The position numbers and the translations under genes were made by a program. Below the pieces are notes generated by a model that was not told where the DNA came from, made no database searches, and saw nothing but the letters and a program-made list of their open reading frames with translations. A DNA stretch of 57,352 bases from Oscillospiraceae bacterium (GTDB taxonomy: Bacteria; Bacillota; Clostridia; Oscillospirales; Oscillospiraceae): the NCBI GenBank assembly GCA_017461585.1, contig JAFTYM010000019.1, positions 1 through 57,352 on the forward strand, written 5' to 3'. Of this stretch, positions 41,477-49,072 are shown one piece after another (position 1 is the first letter of the stretch; every line of letters begins with the position of its first letter).

Positions 41477-42390
41477 TGGCATTTACCGCACAGGACGTTA
41501 AGGCTCTCAGAGAGATGACAGGCGTTGGTATGATGGACTGCAAGAAGGCACTCCAGGCTACCGACGGTGATATTGATAAGGCAGTAGACTGGCTCCGTGA
41601 AAAGGGTCTTGCTGCTGCACAGAAGAAGGCTGGCAGAATCGCTGCTGAAGGCGTTGCTTATGCAGACGTATTTGGTGGTGTTGGCGTTGTTGTTGAAGTT
41701 AACGCTGAGACAGACTTCGTTGCTAAGAACGATAAGTTCCTTGATTTCGTTAAGGGCGTAGCAGCAGTTGTAGCTAGCGAGAAGCCCGCAGATCTCGAGG
41801 CTCTTATGGCTGCACCTTACGGTGACGGCAAGTCTGTTGTTGAGATGCAGCAGGAGATGGTTCTCGTTATCGGTGAGAACATCAACGTTCGCCGCTTCAA
41901 GTTCTATGACACAGGTGTAAACGTACCCTACATCCACGCAGGTGGTAAGATCGGTGTTATCGTAAACATGGAGCTCGAAGGCATCGAGGCTGATGCTGTT
42001 GTAGAGCTTGGTAAGGACATCGCAATGCAGATCGCTGCTATGCGTCCTTCCTTCCTCGACAAGTCCGAGGTTGATTCTTCCACTCTCGATAAGGAGAGAG
42101 AGATCCTCACAGCTCAGGCAAAGCAGGATCCCAAGAACGCAAATAAGCCCGACAATATCATCGAGAAGATGGTTATGGGTCGTATCGGCAAGTACTACGA
42201 AGAGAACTGCCTCCTTCAGCAGGCTTTTGTTAAGGAGAACAAGGTCTCTGTAGAAAAGCACGTTGCTGAAGTTGCAAAGCAGCTCGGCGGCAAGATCGTT
42301 GTTAAGTCCTTCACACGTTTCGAGAAGGGCGAGGGCATCGAGAAGAAGCAGGACAACTTCGCAGAAGAAGTTGCATCCATGGTAAAATAA
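41476..42390 (+). CDS. tsf: Translation elongation factor Ts
   Basis: 304 residues. The N-terminal UBA-like domain has VKALREMTGVGMMDCKKAL, the core contains VVEVNAETDFVAKND, and LREKGLAAAQKKAGR follows the N-terminal domain. It recycles EF-Tu by GDP release. The ATG overlaps the rpsB stop (TAATG), the usual operon. Confidence 0.98.
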   Translation: MAFTAQDVKALREMTGVGMMDCKKALQATDGDIDKAVDWLREKGLAAAQKKAGRIAAEGVAYADVFGGVGVVVEVNAETDFVAKNDKFLDFVKGVAAVVASEKPADLEALMAAPYGDGKSVVEMQQEMVLVIGENINVRRFKFYDTGVNVPYIHAGGKIGVIVNMELEGIEADAVVELGKDIAMQIAAMRPSFLDKSEVDSSTLDKEREILTAQAKQDPKNANKPDNIIEKMVMGRIGKYYEENCLLQQAFVKENKVSVEKHVAEVAKQLGGKIVVKSFTRFEKGEGIEKKQDNFAEEVASMVK

Positions 42391-42399
42391 GTTACCGAA

Positions 42400-42427
42400 A
42401 AGGCGGTTCGAAAGAACCGCCTTTTTT
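42400..42427 (+). terminator. Terminator after tsf
   Basis: A 10-bp stem (42400-42409 with 42414-42423) with loop GAAA, followed by a T run. Confidence 0.9.
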
Positions 42428-42446
42428 ATTTTCTCAGGCTAACCTA

Positions 42447-42475
42447 TTGCTTTTAGTGGTATTATATACTATAAT
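42447..42475 (+). promoter_or_regulatory. Promoter of the permease gene
   Basis: TTGCTT (42447-42452), 17 bp, TATAAT (42470-42475). It starts a leader of about 250 nt. Confidence 0.7.
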
Positions 42476-42481
42476 ATCCCT

Positions 42482-42734
42482 GTAATTTAATTACTGACGT
42501 AAGTGGTGGAGTCTGTCATAAAGCCGTTTGGCTTTATTTATGTCGGTAAAGTGCGTTTTTGCACTTTTGTGACAGAACCGTGTGTTCTGTCTTTTTGTTT
42601 TAGTGGTTATATTTTTATCACTAACTGACAGTCCACCGTCTATCCGCAGTGTATTTGTATCTGCAGATAGGCGGCTTTTTTGCTGTGATTTTTCCACCGC
42701 TGCGGCAGAATTTTTAAAGCTTAAGGAGATAAAA
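42482..42734 (+). promoter_or_regulatory. Candidate riboswitch leader with two terminators
   Basis: TCTGTCA (42512-42518) can pair with TGACAGA (42570-42576), enclosing two hairpins (42517-42541 and 42548-42567). The same 3' strand instead forms a terminator with its own downstream copy: GACAGAAC/GTTCTGTC (42571-42591) followed by TTTTTGTTTT. A further stem, GGTGGA (42505-42510) with TCCACC (42632-42637), can embrace the whole. A second terminator (stem about 42636-42675, then TTTTTT) precedes the gene. Mutually exclusive folds are the logic of a transcriptional riboswitch. I do not recognise its class. Confidence 0.55.
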
Positions 42735-44054
42735 ATGATCGTCGCACTGGTAATTTTTCTTGTAATGTATGCGCTGATGCTTGCTTTCCAGAAATATCGT
42801 CCATGGATAGCACTTTCCACAGCTGCTATATTCATTATCCTCGGAATTGTCGGAGTATATGACATGGGCATTTTGGCAGCATTAAAAGCTGTTGACTACA
42901 ATGTCCTTCTTATGATAGGCGGAACAATGGGCATTGTAACTTTGTTCATTGAGAGCAAAATGCCTGCCCGTTTAGCTGAGATACTTATAACAAAGGTTCC
43001 AAATATAAAGTGGGCGGTTACGGCTCTTGCTCTGTTTGCCGGTATCGTCAGTGCGTTTGTTGATAATGTTGCTACTGTTCTTATGGTCGCACCTGTTGGT
43101 CTTGCAATTTCACGCAAGCTGAAAATATCACCTGTTCCCGTTATAATCGCAATCGCTGTTTCATCAAACCTTCAGGGTGCAGCTACAATGGTAGGTGATA
43201 CAACAAGCATGCTTCTCGGCGGCTTTGCAGGAATGAACTTTCTTGACTTTTTCTGGATGCAGGGAAAGCCGGGTATTTTCTGGGGCGTTGAGCTTGGCGC
43301 ACTTGCTTCTGTTGTCGTTCTGCTTATCTTATTCCGCAAGGATAAGCAGAAAATAAGCGCAAAGGTTGAAACTGTAGTTGAGGATTTCTTTCCTTCGTGG
43401 CTCATGATCGGCGTTGTCGTCCTTCTCATCATCGCATCCTTCCTGCCCGCACCTGCATCTCCCGCACTTCTTGCGATTTATAATCTCAGAAGCGGTCTTA
43501 TCTGCGTTGTGCTCTGTGTCATTGGTGTTATCAGAGCATGTGCAAAGCAGAAGGGTTCAGAGCCTTTTAAGCAGGTCATCCGTGACCTTGATAAGGACAC
43601 ACTTCTCCTTCTCTTCGGTCTGTTTATCGTAATCGAAGGTATCACAGCCGCTGGCGTTATCGACGCTGTAGCAGGTCTGTTCTATAACATCGCAGGTGAC
43701 GATCCATTTCTGCTGTTCACACTTATCGTATTTGCATCCGTTGTTCTTTCGGCGTTTATTGATAACATTCCCTACGTTGCAACAATGCTTCCTGTTGTAC
43801 AGAGTATTGCCTTACTTATGAACGGCGGTGCGGGAATGGATCCCAATGTCTTCTATTTCGGACTTTTAACAGGCGCAACTCTTGGCGGCAACCTGACACC
43901 CATTGGTGCATCCGCCAATATTGCGGCTATCGGAATTCTGAGAAAGAACGGCGAAGAGGTAAAAACATCAGACTTCCTGCGCATTGGAATTCCATTCACT
44001 CTTGCTGCGGTTCTTGCAGGATATGTCTACATCTGGCTTGTCTGGGGAATATAA
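42735..44054 (+). CDS. ArsB/NhaD-type SLC13 family ion permease
   Basis: 439 residues with about eleven to twelve membrane helices. The fold repeats an inverted half: SNLQGAATMVGDTTSMLLGGF in the first half and GGNLTPIGASANIAAIGI in the second, with AFVDNVATVLMVAPV and AFIDNIPYVATMLPV as matching pieces. These are marks of the ion-transporter (IT) superfamily that includes ArsB, NhaD and citrate carriers. The ion cannot be named from the sequence. The start at 42735 follows AAGGAG; a longer frame from 42582 would run through a terminator. Confidence 0.85.
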   Translation: MIVALVIFLVMYALMLAFQKYRPWIALSTAAIFIILGIVGVYDMGILAALKAVDYNVLLMIGGTMGIVTLFIESKMPARLAEILITKVPNIKWAVTALALFAGIVSAFVDNVATVLMVAPVGLAISRKLKISPVPVIIAIAVSSNLQGAATMVGDTTSMLLGGFAGMNFLDFFWMQGKPGIFWGVELGALASVVVLLILFRKDKQKISAKVETVVEDFFPSWLMIGVVVLLIIASFLPAPASPALLAIYNLRSGLICVVLCVIGVIRACAKQKGSEPFKQVIRDLDKDTLLLLFGLFIVIEGITAAGVIDAVAGLFYNIAGDDPFLLFTLIVFASVVLSAFIDNIPYVATMLPVVQSIALLMNGGAGMDPNVFYFGLLTGATLGGNLTPIGASANIAAIGILRKNGEEVKTSDFLRIGIPFTLAAVLAGYVYIWLVWGI

Positions 44055-44072
44055 AAATAGGGGGATAAAGAT

Positions 44073-44219
44073 ATGAAACCGTTAAAAAGAAAGGTAAGCA
44101 TAACCCTCGATGAAGATGTCATCGAAAAGGTAAAGAAGCTGTCCGAAGACTGCGACAGATCTTTCTCGCAGTACATAAACCTTATACTGAAAGAGCACCT
44201 TTCAAAGATAGAGAAATAA
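44073..44219 (+). CDS. Ribbon-helix-helix protein, 48 residues
   Basis: A short protein: a basic start (MKPLKRKVS), ribbon strand VSITLDEDVIEKVKKL, and helix RSFSQYINLILKEHL. This is the plan of CopG/Arc-type DNA-binding proteins, often antitoxins or small repressors. It lies 18 bases after the permease with the ribosome site GGGGAT, so it is probably co-transcribed. No toxin is evident next to it. It may regulate the permease operon. Confidence 0.7.
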   Translation: MKPLKRKVSITLDEDVIEKVKKLSEDCDRSFSQYINLILKEHLSKIEK

Positions 44220-44239
44220 AGCAAAAAGCCACTACGAAA

Positions 44240-44294
44240 AGGCGCGGTGAGATAAGAATACATATGCTTTCTTATTTCACCGCGCCTAAGCTTT
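44240..44294. terminator. Long bidirectional terminator hairpin
   Basis: A 19-bp stem with a single mismatch (44240-44258 with 44269-44287) lies between two converging genes, with A-rich sequence before it and TTTTT after. Confidence 0.85.
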
Positions 44295-44720
44295 TTAATG
44301 TAGATTAATAACACACTTGCATAAACGACACGCTTTTTCTGCAAATTTTGCAGCACCTCCATAAGAGCGCGATACATAAGTAACAACATACTCGGCGTGG
44401 TCAAGCATCCAGTTGTTGCGCCACGAGATGGCAAAACGCTTCGGTACATTTTCAATGCCCTCGGGGAATATGGTGCTGTTGTATTCGGGATTGCAATCCT
44501 TCTGCGGAAGATATGCAAGAACTGTGAAACATGAAATATGAGGATAAATCGTATTTAAATCACGGAGAGTTCTTGCGGCAATTTTGTCAAAAGCGCCGTT
44601 ATTTCCTACATAAAACACATTAACATTTTTGTGTTCGATAAGATCGATAAGCACTTCTCTTAGGTGAGCTTCAATCGAAGCAGGACAATCTCGGTGCCCA
44701 AAAAATGTACAGCTTGGCAT
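44295..44720 (-). CDS. SLOG family nucleotide-binding protein (DUF1273-like)
   Basis: 141 residues. MPSCTFFGHRDCP is the starting strand and loop, followed by VNVFYVGNNGAFDKIAART and YVVTYVSRSYGGAAKFAE, a Rossmann-like pattern of the SLOG superfamily. Members are thought to bind nucleotides or related signalling ligands; those in defence or prophage settings are sensors. The start at 44720 follows AGAGGTG. It is divergently transcribed from an HTH regulator, and four related operator-like sites lie between them. Confidence 0.75.
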   Translation of the reverse strand: MPSCTFFGHRDCPASIEAHLREVLIDLIEHKNVNVFYVGNNGAFDKIAARTLRDLNTIYPHISCFTVLAYLPQKDCNPEYNSTIFPEGIENVPKRFAISWRNNWMLDHAEYVVTYVSRSYGGAAKFAEKACRLCKCVINLH

Positions 44721-44735
44721 ATTTTCACCTCTTTT

Positions 44736-44836
44736 GTGGGATATATCGTAATTATAACTTGTTTTGTGCAAAAATGCGATATATCCCACACGATTTATCG
44801 TAAATTTGGCTAAACTTAAATTACGATTTATCGCAC
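44736..44836. promoter_or_regulatory. Operator cluster between divergent genes
   Basis: GTGGGATATATCG (44736-44748) and CGATATATCCCAC (44777-44789) are a perfect 13-bp inverted repeat. ACGATTTATCG (44790-44800) and ACGATTTATCG (44823-44833) follow as a direct repeat. The common core is CGAT-[AT]-TATC. These sites fit binding of the neighbouring HTH protein to repress both genes. Confidence 0.6.
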
Positions 44837-44851
44837 AGGAGGGGAGGCGGA

Positions 44852-45094
44852 TTGAACACAAAAGAAGCTGTTGCAAAACGCATTCTCGAGTTATGCGAAG
44901 CGCGCCATTTAGCTGTTAATGCGTTGGCTACTGCGGCAGGCGTTTCGCCGTCCACAGTTTACAGCATGCTTAATGAAAAAAGTAAAAATCCGGGTGTTGT
45001 ATCATTGAAGAAGCTTTGCGACGGTTTTGAGATAAGCATACGAGAATTTTTTGATAGTGATCTGTTTGACGATCTTGAACAGGAAATAAAGTGA
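44852..45094 (+). CDS. Xre-type HTH regulator
   Basis: 80 residues. The Cro/C1 HTH spans residues 10-65: KRILELCEARHLAVNALATA, GVSPSTVYSMLNEKSKNPGV, then LKKLCDGFEISIREFFDSD. Family members bind DNA as dimers. The start is TTG at 44852 behind GGAGGCGG. Divergent from the SLOG gene with shared operator sites, so it probably controls both. Confidence 0.85.
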   Translation: MNTKEAVAKRILELCEARHLAVNALATAAGVSPSTVYSMLNEKSKNPGVVSLKKLCDGFEISIREFFDSDLFDDLEQEIK

Positions 45095-45099
45095 TAAAC

Positions 45100-45135
45100 A
45101 AAGAGAGTGAAGTTTTAGACTTCACTCTCTTTTTC
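45100..45135. terminator. Bidirectional terminator
   Basis: A perfect 14-bp stem (45100-45113 with 45119-45132) with a T run, ending the HTH gene and, on the other strand, the HAD gene whose last codons it includes. Confidence 0.85.
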
Positions 45136-45969
45136 GCTCAAAAGCTTATAAATAAACTGTCCCACACCGTTTTCTGTGTTTTTGGGGATAATAATGTCAG
45201 CCGCTGCCTTACAGCTTTCCGTTGCATTTTCAACGGCGGCGCCAATAGCGGCGCTGAGTATCATGTCAATATCGTTGTCGGCATTTCCGCAGGCACAGGT
45301 TGCAGGCAGGGGAATATTCAGCATTTCACAGACCTTGCGCATGCCGCTTCCTTTGCCTGTGTGCTTATTGGAAATCTCCAGAAGATGACCGATAGAACTG
45401 GTGAGATAGACATCGTCAGTCTGCTCTTCAATACGCTTTTGGAAAGCAATACGGTCATCTGCGCTTGTAAACGTGATGTTTACGCAGTCAAGGTTTTGCG
45501 CATTTTCCTCTGCAAATCCGTAAAAATCATCCACAGGATGACGCGTGGTCTTTAAATACTCCACAATATGAGGTGAGATGGTGGGAGGACTGAATTTTAG
45601 AGGGTCATCAAGATAATCTGTAGGTGCATAGGCTATACTGTCTATGATAACCTCGGCACGGCAGGCTTCAAAACTTTTCACCTCGCGTAAAATCAGCGCC
45701 ACAGCCTCCTTTGGAAGGGGAAAACCTACAATGCGCTCATTTTTGGTCACATCATAGATAGAAGCTCCGTTTGAGACGATGGCATAGCGTATGCCTGAAA
45801 GCTCGGTTATGCATTTTGGCAGGGAAGTGTAGTTTCTGCCGCTGGCGACCACAACCTCAATGCCGTGTGCCATGGCATCCAGCAAAGCCTGCCTGTTGTA
45901 ATCTGTCAGCACACCGCCTGTAGAAAGAGTGGTATCGTCAAGGTCAAGGGCTAAAAGTTTTATGTTCAT
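45115..45969 (-). CDS. HAD superfamily hydrolase, Cof-type
   Basis: 284 residues. Motif I DLDDTTL near the N-terminus (LALDLDDTTLSTGG) supplies the nucleophilic and acid/base Asp, motif II is VVASGR, and the end of the core is GNADNDIDMI with the Mg-binding acids. Cof-type phosphatases act on sugar phosphates or nucleotides; the substrate is unknown. Its ATG overlaps the stop of ruvX. Last gene of a three-gene leftward operon. Confidence 0.9.
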   Translation of the reverse strand: MNIKLLALDLDDTTLSTGGVLTDYNRQALLDAMAHGIEVVVASGRNYTSLPKCITELSGIRYAIVSNGASIYDVTKNERIVGFPLPKEAVALILREVKSFEACRAEVIIDSIAYAPTDYLDDPLKFSPPTISPHIVEYLKTTRHPVDDFYGFAEENAQNLDCVNITFTSADDRIAFQKRIEEQTDDVYLTSSIGHLLEISNKHTGKGSGMRKVCEMLNIPLPATCACGNADNDIDMILSAAIGAAVENATESCKAAADIIIPKNTENGVGQFIYKLLSEKESEV

Positions 45970-46373
45970 ATACTTGCAAGGTATCCTTCCAGAATGAGGG
46001 ATGCGGCAACGGCGTCAACATTTTTTCTGTGGTTTTTCATCTTCTTTCCGTTGCTGTGGAGAATTCTGTGAGCGTCAACGGTAGTTCTGCGCTCGTCCCA
46101 CATTATAACGGGCAGACCTGTTTTCTCTTTCAGAATTTCGCAAAGTGCAAGACTCTTTTCTGCTCTGGCGCCCATGGTGCCGTCCATGTTTTTGGGAAGA
46201 CCGAGAACCAATGTGCCCACACCGCGTATTCTTGCCTCGGCTGCGACTTTTTCTGCGATAACCTCAGGGTTCCATTCTGTAATAACAAAGGCATCTCCGG
46301 TCATCATATTCATAAGGTCGGATACGGCAATGCCTGTTCTTGCGTCACCGTAGTCAATAGCCATTATTCTCAT
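45966..46373 (-). CDS. ruvX: RuvX-like Holliday junction resolvase / rRNA maturation nuclease
   Basis: 135 residues. MRIMAIDYGDARTGIAVSD is the RNase H-like opening with a catalytic Asp, VLGLPKNMDGTMG follows, and DERRTTVDAHRIL is the second signature. In Bacteria this YqgF/RuvX family resolves recombination intermediates and is tied to 5'-end maturation of 16S rRNA. The start at 46373 is set by GGAGGTGG; the longer frame from 46412 lacks a site. Confidence 0.92.
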   Translation of the reverse strand: MRIMAIDYGDARTGIAVSDLMNMMTGDAFVITEWNPEVIAEKVAAEARIRGVGTLVLGLPKNMDGTMGARAEKSLALCEILKEKTGLPVIMWDERRTTVDAHRILHSNGKKMKNHRKNVDAVAASLILEGYLASI

Positions 46374-46849
46374 GCTTCCACCTCCGGCAGCTTGCACACG
46401 TCGATCCAGCATTTGGCGTTTGAGTATTTGTAAAGCTCCTCAAGGTTCAGCTCTATTGCGCTGTTGGAGCTTCCCGCTGCGGGGAATACAGTCTCAAAGC
46501 GCTGCATTGAAACGTCGAGATAAACATCAATACCATCGTTTATTGCAAAGGGACACACTCCGCCGACGGCATGTCCGATGTTTTCCAGAACCTCATCGGC
46601 AGAGGGCATTTTTGCCTTGAAGCCGAACTGATCTTTAAATTTGCGGTTATCTATCTTGGCATCGCCTGCGCAGAGAATGAGAATGTAGCCCTCGTTTCCC
46701 TTGAAAGACAAGGTCTTTGCTATGCGCTCAGGCGCAGTACCTACGGCAATAGCTGCCAGCTCTACTGTTGCGCTGGAGAGTTCGAACTCCAAAACGCGGT
46801 TTTCCATACCGAAATTTGCAAAATATGCTCTGACTTTATCGATTGACAT
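46370..46849 (-). CDS. YbaK/EbsC family aminoacyl-tRNA deacylase
   Basis: 159 residues, single-domain YbaK fold. Blocks RIAKTLSFKG, CAGDAKIDNRKFKDQF and AVGGVCPFAIND fit the family, whose members hydrolyse mischarged aminoacyl-tRNAs such as Cys-tRNA-Pro or Ala-tRNA-Pro in trans. Overlaps ruvX by four bases. First gene of the operon that also contains the HAD gene. Confidence 0.88.
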   Translation of the reverse strand: MSIDKVRAYFANFGMENRVLEFELSSATVELAAIAVGTAPERIAKTLSFKGNEGYILILCAGDAKIDNRKFKDQFGFKAKMPSADEVLENIGHAVGGVCPFAINDGIDVYLDVSMQRFETVFPAAGSSNSAIELNLEELYKYSNAKCWIDVCKLPEVEA

Positions 46850-46922
46850 GCTTTTCTCCTTGAAATATCGTAAAATGTATAGTAAAATTAAAAAGTTGAA
46901 CTATCAACAACACACAAAAAGC

Positions 46923-46951
46923 TTGTGTTTTCAATGGTTATATAATATAAT
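46923..46951 (+). promoter_or_regulatory. Promoter of the Asp23/FakA operon
   Basis: TTGTGT (46923-46928), 17 bp, TATAAT (46946-46951), upstream of the gene at 47012. Confidence 0.65.
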
Positions 46952-47011
46952 ATATGAACGAATATTGCAAATTTTTAAATCAGTAACATTTTCAAAGGTG
47001 GGAGTGTTTTT

Positions 47012-47365
47012 ATGGTCAAGTTATATACAGGGCTTGGATACATTCAGATTTCCAATGAAGTACTCACAAGACTTACCGGTGAAGCTGCCATGAGCTGCTT
47101 CGGCGTTAAGGGTATGACAGTCCACTCCGTCACAGACGGACTTGTTCATCTGCTCAAGAAAGAGGCAATGGGCAAGGGTGTAAAAATCAGATACAACAGC
47201 AACGGAACTATCTCCATAGAACTTCACATTGCCGTAGACCAGTGCGTAAATCTGCCTGTTCTCTGCAGCAACGTTATGAAAGAAGTGCGCTATAAGATGG
47301 AGAGCACAACCGGCGTAAAGATCGACACCATTGATGTTTACGTTGATTCAATCATCGAAGGATAA
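47012..47365 (+). CDS. Asp23/Gls24 family envelope stress protein (YloU)
   Basis: 117 residues. Matches the YloU-type Asp23 family, e.g. GYIQISNEVLTRLTGEAAM and the closing VKIDTIDVYVDSI. The protein is thought to sit at the membrane and respond to cell-wall stress. It is followed by a FakA-like gene with a one-base gap, the conserved yloU-yloV order of Firmicutes. Confidence 0.9.
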   Translation: MVKLYTGLGYIQISNEVLTRLTGEAAMSCFGVKGMTVHSVTDGLVHLLKKEAMGKGVKIRYNSNGTISIELHIAVDQCVNLPVLCSNVMKEVRYKMESTTGVKIDTIDVYVDSIIEG

Positions 47366-49012
47366 ATGGAGGAGTCGATCGTGACAGAGATACTTACAGG
47401 TGCAGTGTTTGCCAATATGATCCACAACGGAGCTGCGGCAATCGAACTGCATAAGAACGAGATTAACGAGCTTAACGTTTTCCCCGTGCCTGACGGAGAT
47501 ACAGGTACAAATATGAGCCTTACAATGAACAACGGCTCAAACGAAGTTAAAAAGATTTCCGCTGAGTCCGTAACAAAGGTTGCAGATGCTGCAGCAAGCG
47601 GACTTTTAAGAGGCGCAAGAGGTAACTCCGGTGTTATCCTCTCTCTGCTGTTCCGCGGTATTTCCAAGTCTCTCAAGGGCAAGGAAACAGCAACTGCAGA
47701 AGACTTTGCAAAGGCAATGTCTGCAGGTGTTGAGGCTGCATATAAGGCTGTTATGAAGCCTGCAGAGGGCACTATCCTCACAGTTTCCCGTCTGTCTGCA
47801 GCCGCAGCTGTAAAGTGTGCGGAAGACGAAAAAGATGTTGAGGCTGTAATGCAGTATGCGATCGAAGAGGCAAAGGTAGCTCTTGCGGATACAATCAACT
47901 TAAACCCCGTTCTCAAAAAAGCAGGCGTTGTAGACTCCGGCGGTAAAGGCTTTATCTACATTCTTGAGGGCATGCTCCGTGCTGTCAAGGGTGAGATCAT
48001 GGAGCGCGTAGAAGTTGAAGATGTGGAAATGGCAGCAGACTTCACAGAGTTTGACACAGAGGACATCACCTTCACTTACTGCACAGAGTTTATCGTAAGC
48101 CGTGAGAACAACAAGGATCCCGATATCCTTCGCGGCTTCCTCAACGAAATCGGCGACAGCATCGTTGTTGTTGATGACGATGAGATCATCAAGACTCACG
48201 TTCACACAAACCAGCCCGGTGATGTTCTCACAGCAGCTTTAACATACGGCAGCCTGCTGACGGTTAAGATCGAGAACATGCGTGAGCAGCATACAGCAAA
48301 GGTTGTCGAGGCAACAGCTGAGACAGAGACTGAGGATAAGGTCGCAGCTCCCGAGAAGCAGTACGGTTTTGTAGCTGTCTGCGCAGGTGAGGGCATGGCA
48401 GAGATATTCCGCAGCGTTGGCGTTGACGCTATCGTAACAGGCGGACAGACAATGAACCCCTCCACAGAGGACATTTTAAAGCAGATCAACAGCGTTCCTG
48501 CTGAGGTAGTATTTGTTCTTCCCAACAACAAGAACATCGTTATGGCAGCACAGCAGAGCATTCCTCTCTCTGAGAAGAGAGTAATCGTAATCCCCACAGG
48601 CACAGTTCCCCAGGGTATCACAGCCGCTTTGGTATTTGACGAGAGCGCATCTCCCGAGGAGAACGAGCAGATGATGACAGATGCTGCTGCAACAGTACAC
48701 ACAGCTTCCGTCACTTATGCAGCCCGAGACTCCGAATTTGACGGACACAGCATTACAGCAGGTGAATATCTTGCACTTCTTGACGGATCTCTCGTTTCCA
48801 ATGACAGCGAGATCGCAAATGTTGTAACAGGTACAGCAGATGCCCTCGAAAAGCACTCTCCCGAAATCATCACCGTTTATTACGGCGAAGATGTAACAGA
48901 GGAGGATGCGGAAAAGGTCGGAGGTATGCTTTCTGAAAAGTATCCCGATGCAGACGTAATGGTTCTCTACGGCGGACAGCCCGTTTACTATTACGTAATC
49001 TCCGCAGAATAA
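47366..49012 (+). CDS. fakA: DAK2 domain fatty acid kinase FakA-like (YloV)
   Basis: 548 residues. The N-terminal DAK2 kinase domain has NVFPVPDGDTGTNMSLTM, which binds Mg-ATP, and ASGLLRGARGNSGVILSLL; the middle has CTEFIV and VHTNQPGDV blocks; and the C-terminal DegV-like part ends with YGGQPVYYYVISAE. In staphylococci the FakA kinase phosphorylates host fatty acids carried by a FakB protein. ATG at 47366 is used, but GTG at 47381 has a better-spaced GGAGGA and could be the real start. Confidence 0.88.
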   Translation: MEESIVTEILTGAVFANMIHNGAAAIELHKNEINELNVFPVPDGDTGTNMSLTMNNGSNEVKKISAESVTKVADAAASGLLRGARGNSGVILSLLFRGISKSLKGKETATAEDFAKAMSAGVEAAYKAVMKPAEGTILTVSRLSAAAAVKCAEDEKDVEAVMQYAIEEAKVALADTINLNPVLKKAGVVDSGGKGFIYILEGMLRAVKGEIMERVEVEDVEMAADFTEFDTEDITFTYCTEFIVSRENNKDPDILRGFLNEIGDSIVVVDDDEIIKTHVHTNQPGDVLTAALTYGSLLTVKIENMREQHTAKVVEATAETETEDKVAAPEKQYGFVAVCAGEGMAEIFRSVGVDAIVTGGQTMNPSTEDILKQINSVPAEVVFVLPNNKNIVMAAQQSIPLSEKRVIVIPTGTVPQGITAALVFDESASPEENEQMMTDAAATVHTASVTYAARDSEFDGHSITAGEYLALLDGSLVSNDSEIANVVTGTADALEKHSPEIITVYYGEDVTEEDAEKVGGMLSEKYPDADVMVLYGGQPVYYYVISAE

Positions 49013-49017
49013 TATTT

Positions 49018-49052
49018 AAAGCTCCGATGCATTTTGCATCGGAGCTTTTTGT
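49018..49052. terminator. Bidirectional terminator after fakA
   Basis: A perfect stem of about 14 bp (49018-49031 with 49035-49048) with T runs on both strands separates fakA from the converging UroD-family gene. Confidence 0.9.
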
Positions 49053-49072
49053 ATAAGAAATAAATATTGAGC

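Noticed and set aside
42582-42734. An N-terminal extension of the permease from 42582
   Set aside because: It would be encoded by the leader with the second terminator. The ribosome site AAGGAG and the family-like start are at 42735.
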